The position numbers were made by a program, and so were the translations under genes. A stretch of 13,459 nucleotides of DNA from Candidatus Bathyarchaeota archaeon (GTDB taxonomy: Archaea; Thermoproteota; Bathyarchaeia; Bathyarchaeales; WAQA01): positions 1 through 13,459 of the forward strand of contig WAQA01000151.1 of NCBI GenBank assembly GCA_015520475.1. Reading direction: 5' to 3'. Positions 8,144 through 13,459 of the stretch are shown one piece after another (within the stretch, counting starts at the first letter, position 1; the number at the start of each line of letters is the position of its first letter). The notes below the pieces were generated by a model. The model saw only the letters and a list, made by a program, of their open reading frames with translations, searched no databases and was not told the origin of the DNA.

Positions 8144-10075
8144 TTGGATGAGATAGAGAATAGAGGGACATGGTTCATATATCCAAGCTTCCTAGAGGTT
8201 CCTCCAGGTCCATGGTGTAAGCGCCCGGTCATTGGAAGAATGGATATAGTTGAAGGATGGAAGGACGCAATCGATTGGATGGCTGATCACGAATTGAACG
8301 TTCTAGTTGGAGAGATACCTCCAGCTGAAAAAGCCGAGGTGAGACAGGGATGGGGGTACCATTATATCCTAGACTTCGAAGATTTCCCAGAGGCAAGAGT
8401 CTTCAGCAGCGAATTCACGGAACGGAACCGTAAAATCCTAAATGAGATAGCATCATACGCAAAGGAAAAAGGTATAAAATTATTCATTGAACACTACAAC
8501 TTCCTCGCTCCAAACGGGCTAGTCACAAAACATACAAGCATAGCAGAGAAGCTCCTACTAACAATGCAGAGAGGAGTTGGCAGGGCATATGAGGATGCAA
8601 CAGGCTTACTGCATGGAAACATAAGCTGGAACACGCCTATCTATAAGAAATTTATGAAGGCATGTTGGGATGAACTCTTCCGTAAATGTCCAGACATCTC
8701 AGGCATAATGATCACAGTTGGAGAATGCGCAAACTCTCAAGATCACCTCTCAAGAAGAGACATAACGGACTCTGAAGGGATAAGTAACAATGACAAGATG
8801 AGAGTTGACTTCATAGAAACATTTAAGAATGAAATGTATAGGCATGGAAAGATACCTCTAGTCAGATCCTGGATGAGTAGAAGGGCAATAGGACTATTCC
8901 CAAAAGACGTAACATACATAATAAAGCAGCAGCTCAGCGACTGCGTTGATGTTGGCCCAGACCCGCTGGTTAAAGAATGGATCAACGAAGGATACACCGT
9001 ATGGGTTTCAAAGGAGATATATGGGGAGAATGCTGGGCCAATAATATGGGCTAACCCGGAATATTTGTGGAGGCAATGTCGATATGCAAGAGAGTTAAAT
9101 GTGGATGGAGTGCTAGCTCTCCACAACACCCAAAGAAGCTTCAGAGGATTCGTAACCAAACTACAACAAGTAAACTATGTAGCCTTCACGTACTATTTAA
9201 GCCATAATGAACCATACAATGAATCATTATGGAAGAGACATTTTGAGGAGATATTTGGAAGAATAGGTGGAAGGGTTCTGGAGGCGATGAAGAAGGCAAG
9301 CCTCCCAATACTAAATATCTCAAGAATAATATACACTAAGGATGAAGGGTACACATATGACTTTCCATACCCAATCATCTACAAAATTTCAGGGTACAAG
9401 TTCTATTTAGGGTCTGAACATATGAGGCCTCCAGAATGGATCCGTGGGGACCTCCAAGCGATACATGACTACATCGAGGAGATAAAACGTTCAGGATGGA
9501 AGGAAAGCCTCCTATCAGAACCAACAAAAGGAAAAATGAAGAATCCAATAGCGTTCCTTTCATCCATAACAGAAGAATCCAAGGAAGGAGCTGAAATCCT
9601 CGAAGAATTAAGCAGAAAAGAAACAAAATCGCCTGATGATCTTGAACTTGCAAGAATAAATGCTTGGCTCTCCTATTATCTAGGGCTTGAATGGATTGAA
9701 ACCCTAAAAGCATACCTATACTACAATGGAGGATTACATGAGAAGAAAGAAGAAGAGAAGAAAGAGCTCTTCAATAAATGCCTGAAGCATCTATCAAAGG
9801 CTATAGAAGCCCTAGAAAGGCAGATGGAGCTCCTCCTATCCTTCCCACAACACCTAATAGAACCAGCTCCAACATTCATAAAGGGAATATCAGCAGCTCC
9901 AAGATTCACAATCTCAATCACAGAAAAGATTGAGATGAGGAGACGAGAATACTTACAGTTAAAGTCGGACTTTGAAATACAAAAGACAGAGGAGGAAAAG
10001 AATATGGAAAGACTGATACCATGGATCGACAGGCTAATGAAAGAAGTCTATCGAAGCATAGTTCATAAATACTAA
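8144..10075 (+). CDS. Glycoside-hydrolase-like TIM-barrel protein, family unassigned
   Basis: This 643-residue protein is probably cytosolic, with no signal peptide. I cannot assign a family by eye. Residues about 30-350 alternate strands and helices like a (beta/alpha)8 barrel: LNVLVGEIP (51-59), IKLFIEHYNF (111-120), ISGIMITVGECANS (185-198), KIPLVRSWMS (236-245), YTVWVSKEIYGEN (284-296) and VDGVLALHNTQRSF (320-333). The GE pair with E194 after a beta strand resembles the acid/base position of several glycoside hydrolases. Together with the following NYVAFTYYLSHNEPYN segment it recalls alpha-glucuronidase or hexosaminidase-like barrels (GH67/GH20), but only distantly. Residues about 430-640 form a long helical C-terminal domain with a Lys/Glu-rich stretch near 534-542. 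It is the last gene of the three-gene cluster, 41 nt after the esterase. Enzymatic activity is inference. Confidence 0.65.
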   Translation: MDEIENRGTWFIYPSFLEVPPGPWCKRPVIGRMDIVEGWKDAIDWMADHELNVLVGEIPPAEKAEVRQGWGYHYILDFEDFPEARVFSSEFTERNRKILNEIASYAKEKGIKLFIEHYNFLAPNGLVTKHTSIAEKLLLTMQRGVGRAYEDATGLLHGNISWNTPIYKKFMKACWDELFRKCPDISGIMITVGECANSQDHLSRRDITDSEGISNNDKMRVDFIETFKNEMYRHGKIPLVRSWMSRRAIGLFPKDVTYIIKQQLSDCVDVGPDPLVKEWINEGYTVWVSKEIYGENAGPIIWANPEYLWRQCRYARELNVDGVLALHNTQRSFRGFVTKLQQVNYVAFTYYLSHNEPYNESLWKRHFEEIFGRIGGRVLEAMKKASLPILNISRIIYTKDEGYTYDFPYPIIYKISGYKFYLGSEHMRPPEWIRGDLQAIHDYIEEIKRSGWKESLLSEPTKGKMKNPIAFLSSITEESKEGAEILEELSRKETKSPDDLELARINAWLSYYLGLEWIETLKAYLYYNGGLHEKKEEEKKELFNKCLKHLSKAIEALERQMELLLSFPQHLIEPAPTFIKGISAAPRFTISITEKIEMRRREYLQLKSDFEIQKTEEEKNMERLIPWIDRLMKEVYRSIVHKY

Positions 10076-10321
10076 TAATAAACATCTCCTCACCAAGACG
10101 AAGTATTATAATCCTCCCATAAGATGCTTTGGTCAGGGGTCTATAGGTCTTTTGGGTGTGTGGTGGAAGCCTAAAATGGTGGTGGACATGGGATCAATGA
10201 GTATCCTAGAAGAGATATAATCTGCCGAGATGATGATGGAACCCGATCAAGAACCATAGATGGAGACACGTTGAAGATTATCAAGGTGATGTAGGTTACG
10301 AGATCTGATGGATGCCGCTAA
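10076..10321. other. Convergent intergenic spacer without a supported gene
   Basis: This spacer separates the hydrolase cluster from the convergent phosphorylase gene. All reading frames are short: plus-strand ATG frames at about 10123 and 10175 give 16 and 14 codons. There is a short repeat TGGTGGA at 10161-10167 and 10180-10186, and T-runs of only four on either strand, so no convincing terminator. A TATA-like AGATATAAT at 10213-10221 and box-C/D-like fragments downstream do not add up to a proper small RNA. I see nothing I can name. Confidence 0.6.
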
Positions 10322-12130
10322 TCAAAGCAGGTAAGCCTCAGTTACATACCTCTGCATCATTCTATGGCTGTTGAAGTAATACGCCACTTTCCCAATTGAA
10401 TTGTTCATCATATCTATCCATTCGTCTCTCCTATCATAGAATGTTGGGATAATCAAGTACTTCAGCTTGTTATATAAATCCTCTATCTCCATCCTTCTTC
10501 TCTTACTCTCTTCGACAGGTTCATCTGGAGGAGGTCCTATAGCCCACCCAGTCACTCCCTCAACGCAGCCCTCCACCCACCATCCATCTAGAACGCTGAA
10601 GTTTATCACTCCATTATGTGCCGCTTTCATCCCGCTTGTTCCGGATGCTTCAAGCGGCGGTAGAGGCGTGTTCAGCCAAACATCAACTCCAGAAGTTAAT
10701 TTAGCAGCCATCTCCATATTATAGTTCTCAAGGTAAACTATCTTGATCTCCCCCTCCAACTCTCTCATATAACCATAAATCTCCTTTATTATCCTCTTAC
10801 CTTCAATATCCTTTGGATGCGCTTTTCCTGCAAATACAAGCTGGATCCTTCCCTTTCTATTTATCTCCCTCAGCCTCTCTATATCTGAGAATATTAATGT
10901 AGCCCTCTTGTAAGCTGTAGCTCTCCTCGCGAAACCTATTGTTAACGTGTCTATGTCAAGTTCAACTCCGGCTCTCTCCTTTATAAAGTTGAAGAGGGCT
11001 GCCTTAGCCTTCATGTGGGCTGCCCATATCTCCTCATCTGGTATTGGCCCTACTCTAACAAGCAGTTCAGGCTCATTCGCCCATCCAGGTATATACCTGT
11101 CAAAGAGCTCCCTGAAGTATGGGCTCGTCCAAGTATATGAGTGAACGCCATTTGTAATCGACATTATATGATGTCCTGGAAAGAGCTTTCTCGAGTATTC
11201 CATATGCTCCTTCGTCACTCCATTCGTGTACTTGCTTAGATTTAAGGCTAGCAGAGTCATGTTTAATCGGTCCTCCCCACCATACCTCTTCAAGGTTTCA
11301 ACAGGAAACTCTTCCTCAAGTAACTCTTGAACTAGATCGTAGGGGAACTTGTCGAATGCTGCCTCAACGGGTGTATGGGTTGTGAAGATGCATAGGTTCT
11401 TTACTTTGTCAACGTTCATATCATTCCTCTTCAAGAGCTCAAGTGTTAATAGGCTTGAATGTCCTTCGTTCATATGATACTTCGCTACGTTGAAGTTTAA
11501 TGCTTCAAGCATCCTAACCCCGCCTATCCCTAGAACAATCTCCTGTTTGAGACGGTACCTCTCATCCCCCCCGTAAAGATAATCTGTTATACCCCTATCC
11601 TCCGGAGTGTTCCCTTCAACGTCTGTGTCAAGGAAGAGTATCGGAACAATACCGCCCGTTAAACTCTGATATTCATAAAGCCATGACCTAACCTTCACGT
11701 TTCTATCTCCAATCTTAACCGTGACTGTTTGGGGAGGAGAATCCATATACTCTGACGGGCTCCACTCATCAGGATACTCCAGCTGATCTCCCTCACTAGT
11801 TATCTTCTGTTTAAGATAACCCTTCCTACTGACTAATGTAACAGCGACTAATGGAATCCTCAAGTCAGCGCTTGATCTGATAACATCCCCAGCTAAGACA
11901 CCTAATCCGCCGCTGTAAGTTGGAATCTCACTCCTTATTCCAATCTCCATAGAGAAGTATGCTATTCTAGGCCTCTCAAGAAATCTTCTCTGACAGTATT
12001 CACTACAAAAATAATACAATCTGCCCCTAACCTCAGTTTTAAACTTTGCTTTTTCCTTTTCTATTGGCATTCCACAGACTGGATCCCTCACTGCAACATT
12101 TTCTTCTCTTGACTGAGCATATCCAATCAT
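10322..12130 (-). CDS. glgP: Alpha-glucan (glycogen/maltodextrin) phosphorylase with N-terminal YHS domain
   Basis: This is a cytosolic GT35 phosphorylase that splits alpha-1,4-glucan with phosphate to give glucose-1-phosphate, using pyridoxal phosphate. With the ATG at 12130 it has 602 residues; a GTG at 12145 would add five. Residues about 15-54 are a YHS metal-binding domain: DPVCGM (C19), then YYFCSEYC (C42, C46). The phosphorylase begins immediately at PRIAYFSMEIGI. Further motifs are YSGGLGVLAGD (72-82), YHMNEGHSS (218-226), IFTTHTPVEA (248-257), ITNGVH (325-330), GFARRATAYKRA (399-410) and EASGTSGMKAAHNG (494-507). K502 there is the expected Schiff-base lysine for PLP. The core of about 545 residues fits the short prokaryotic type without the long N-terminal region of the 700-850 residue enzymes. 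The gene diverges from pyruvate kinase, suggesting shared control of sugar breakdown. The YHS fusion is the odd feature. Confidence 0.93.
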   Translation of the reverse strand: MIGYAQSREENVAVRDPVCGMPIEKEKAKFKTEVRGRLYYFCSEYCQRRFLERPRIAYFSMEIGIRSEIPTYSGGLGVLAGDVIRSSADLRIPLVAVTLVSRKGYLKQKITSEGDQLEYPDEWSPSEYMDSPPQTVTVKIGDRNVKVRSWLYEYQSLTGGIVPILFLDTDVEGNTPEDRGITDYLYGGDERYRLKQEIVLGIGGVRMLEALNFNVAKYHMNEGHSSLLTLELLKRNDMNVDKVKNLCIFTTHTPVEAAFDKFPYDLVQELLEEEFPVETLKRYGGEDRLNMTLLALNLSKYTNGVTKEHMEYSRKLFPGHHIMSITNGVHSYTWTSPYFRELFDRYIPGWANEPELLVRVGPIPDEEIWAAHMKAKAALFNFIKERAGVELDIDTLTIGFARRATAYKRATLIFSDIERLREINRKGRIQLVFAGKAHPKDIEGKRIIKEIYGYMRELEGEIKIVYLENYNMEMAAKLTSGVDVWLNTPLPPLEASGTSGMKAAHNGVINFSVLDGWWVEGCVEGVTGWAIGPPPDEPVEESKRRRMEIEDLYNKLKYLIIPTFYDRRDEWIDMMNNSIGKVAYYFNSHRMMQRYVTEAYLL

Positions 12131-12139
12131 AAGAAGCAA

Positions 12140-12147
12140 CCCCACCT
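12140..12147 (-). promoter_or_regulatory. Ribosome binding site deciding the phosphorylase start
   Basis: AGGTGGGG on the minus strand lies nine bases before the ATG at 12130 and overlaps the upstream GTG at 12145. A start codon inside its own ribosome site is unlikely, so the ATG is preferred. Confidence 0.6.
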
Positions 12148-12198
12148 ACACAGATGGATCTGCATACATCCTATTAACCTTTCTAGGACTAAGGGAAC

Positions 12199-12208
12199 GG
12201 ATATATCC
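12199..12208. promoter_or_regulatory. Perfect palindrome GGATATATCC, probable TATA/operator of the divergent promoter
   Basis: GGATATATCC reads the same on both strands and contains ATATAT. It lies about 73 nt before the phosphorylase ATG and 52 nt before the pyruvate kinase start. It may be the phosphorylase TATA box, which would give a leader of about 45 nt, and could also be a binding site for a dimeric regulator of both genes. The role is inferred. Confidence 0.35.
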
Positions 12209-12212
12209 CACC

Positions 12213-12226
12213 TAAATTAATAATAT
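12213..12226 (+). promoter_or_regulatory. Probable TATA element for pyruvate kinase
   Basis: This A/T-only stretch (AAATTAATAATATT) is centred about 36 nt before the TTG start at 12256. Transcription would then start near 12245, leaving a very short leader. The call rests on composition and spacing only. Confidence 0.4.
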
Positions 12227-12255
12227 TACGTATCAATGTTCTAGGGAAATGATCA

Positions 12256-13459
12256 TTGAAGAAAACTAAGATTGTCTGTACTATAGGTCCCTCCTCCCTC
12301 TCAACCGAAGTTTTGGAGAGAATGTATCAGGCTGGGATGAACGGGGCCAGGATAAACACCGCCTATGGAGATCTCGACCAGTATAAAAGAATTGTGGAGA
12401 GTATCCGTGAAATAGCCGATATCCCCGTGATAGTTGACATTAAAGGCCCCGAGATTAGACTTCACGTTGATCATAAAAGAACCCTCTCAAAGGGTGAGAT
12501 AGTAAAGGTTGGATTTAAAGGTGAAGAATTAAGATTCAACCATAACTTTATAGAGAAGGTTGATGTCGGCGACTATATCTACATCGATAATGGCAAGATC
12601 AAGACGCGTATAATCTCGAAAGACAATAAAACTCTCAGTCTACTCGTGATTAACGGCGGAGAAATAGATGATGGAAAGGGAGTTAACATCCCGAATAAGC
12701 AGCTCTCTGTCCCTTCACTCTCAAAGAGCGACTTGAAAGTTATAAGATTCTCTGAGGAATATGAAGTTGAGTATATAGCCCTCTCTTTCACAAGGAATGC
12801 TAAAGATGTTGATAATCTGAGAAGTGAAGCGAGTAGCTTCAAAGGAGGAATAATCGCCAAGATAGAGAATTTTGAAGGCGTTAAGAACTTCAAGGAGATA
12901 ATGAATGCTGTAGAATGTATCATGATAGCCAGGGGAGATCTGGGGGTTGAGATAGATCTCGAAAAGGTTCCACTGGTCCAGAAATCAATTATTAAGATAT
13001 GTAATCAGGAAGGAAAACCTGTTATAACGGCAACTGATATGCTTGAATCGATGATCCATGAGCCTATCCCGACAAGAGCCGAAGTCAGTGATGTAGCTAA
13101 TGCTATACTCGATGGAACCGATGCCGTGATGCTATCAGGAGAAACCTCGATAGGTAAATATCCTGTTGAAGCAGTCTCAATCATGTCTAGGATAGCAGAG
13201 GAAGCTGAGAGAACCGTTAAAAGCAGCGTTGAGAAAGGAGGATTCATTAACATCTCAGATGCCATAAGCAAGGCTATCCATAACATATGCTTGAATATGC
13301 CAGTTGACAAAGTTGTCACCTTAACGAGATCCGGATATACGGCTAGGATGATAGCTCGATTCAGAATTAAACAGCCGATAATAGCTGTTACGCCTGAAGA
13401 GAACATTAAAAGACAACTCGAGTTAGTCTTCGGCGTATATCCAGTACATATAGACTATC
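12256..13459 (+). CDS. pyk: Pyruvate kinase (3' end beyond window)
   Basis: Pyruvate kinase makes pyruvate and ATP from phosphoenolpyruvate and ADP, the last step of glycolysis. 401 residues are visible without a stop; the family is usually about 470-480, so most of the C-terminal domain is present but its end is cut off. The start is TTG at 12256, because a TGA lies just upstream in frame, an AGGGA site is eight bases before it, and the protein then begins KKTKIVCTIGPSS as the family does. Motifs: DIKGPEIR (61-68), IIAKIENFEGV (199-209, catalytic K202), MIARGDLGVEI (223-233), TATDMLESM (258-266), PTRAEVSDVANAILDGTDA (272-290) and VMLSGET (291-297). Unusually, the normally RxNFSHG segment reads RINTAYG (32-38) and DTKGP reads DIKGP, changing two usual K+ ligand positions. 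It diverges from the phosphorylase gene. Confidence 0.95.
   Translation, partial: MKKTKIVCTIGPSSLSTEVLERMYQAGMNGARINTAYGDLDQYKRIVESIREIADIPVIVDIKGPEIRLHVDHKRTLSKGEIVKVGFKGEELRFNHNFIEKVDVGDYIYIDNGKIKTRIISKDNKTLSLLVINGGEIDDGKGVNIPNKQLSVPSLSKSDLKVIRFSEEYEVEYIALSFTRNAKDVDNLRSEASSFKGGIIAKIENFEGVKNFKEIMNAVECIMIARGDLGVEIDLEKVPLVQKSIIKICNQEGKPVITATDMLESMIHEPIPTRAEVSDVANAILDGTDAVMLSGETSIGKYPVEAVSIMSRIAEEAERTVKSSVEKGGFINISDAISKAIHNICLNMPVDKVVTLTRSGYTARMIARFRIKQPIIAVTPEENIKRQLELVFGVYPVHIDY

Noticed and set aside
8743..9159. 138-codon minus-strand frame inside the TIM-barrel gene, and similar ones at 9375-9713 and 9721-9921
   Set aside because: They are antisense shadows within a continuous sense frame that has its own ribosome site and regular secondary-structure pattern.
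10123..10260. Short plus-strand ATG frames in the convergent spacer
   Set aside because: They have 16 or fewer codons, no recognisable product and no clear ribosome site; they look like chance frames.
12579..13406. Two minus-strand frames (12579-12923 and 13005-13406)
   Set aside because: They are antisense to the pyruvate kinase, whose motifs are continuous across both stretches.
1..13459. CRISPR arrays, tRNA or rRNA genes, insertion sequences, phage genes
   Set aside because: I saw no spaced repeats, cloverleaf-like signatures, transposase motifs or flanking inverted repeats, and nearly all the sequence is accounted for by intact genes.

Overview
The window looks like a chromosomal segment of an archaeon. 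The strongest evidence is a complete family-D DNA polymerase large subunit (DP2) and a geranylgeranylglyceryl phosphate synthase for ether lipids. An Elf1-type elongation factor, TATA-like elements close to start codons, and frequent TTG starts agree with this. PolD argues against a crenarchaeote, and Elf1 is more typical of TACK and Asgard lineages than of most Euryarchaeota. A non-crenarchaeal TACK lineage (Bathyarchaeia, Korarchaeota or Aigarchaeota-like) is therefore my best guess. Purine-rich coding strands, many AGA/AGG and ATA codons and a Lys/Glu/Arg-rich proteome would suit a thermophile. Both placements are inference.

Layout. (1) Positions 14-4832, minus strand: a tightly spaced informational and lipid operon, transcribed in the order elf1, GGGP synthase, a small CxxC/CxxC protein, DP2, with gaps of 16, 21 and 36 nt. 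(2) 4833-5016: a divergent promoter region. (3) 5017-10075, plus strand: an unnamed three-gene cluster of an M28/DUF4910-like metallopeptidase-type protein, an alpha/beta hydrolase and a TIM-barrel glycoside-hydrolase-like protein. None has a signal peptide. (4) 10076-10321: a convergent spacer with no gene I can support. (5) 10322-12130, minus strand: an alpha-glucan phosphorylase with an N-terminal YHS metal-binding domain. (6) 12131-12255: a divergent promoter region with a perfect TATA-containing palindrome. (7) 12256 to the window end, plus strand: pyruvate kinase, cut by the window edge.

How the genes fit together. The left operon links transcription elongation, the first committed step of archaeal lipid synthesis and the replicative polymerase. 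The right pair connects glycogen or maltodextrin breakdown to the last ATP-yielding step of glycolysis from one divergent promoter. The middle trio looks like a cytosolic hydrolase set acting on the amide, ester and glycosidic bonds of an unknown substrate. It is the best candidate here for an undescribed system. The YHS-phosphorylase fusion and the altered cation site of the pyruvate kinase also merit attention. There are no tRNAs, rRNAs, CRISPR arrays, inteins, insertion sequences or transposases that I can see.
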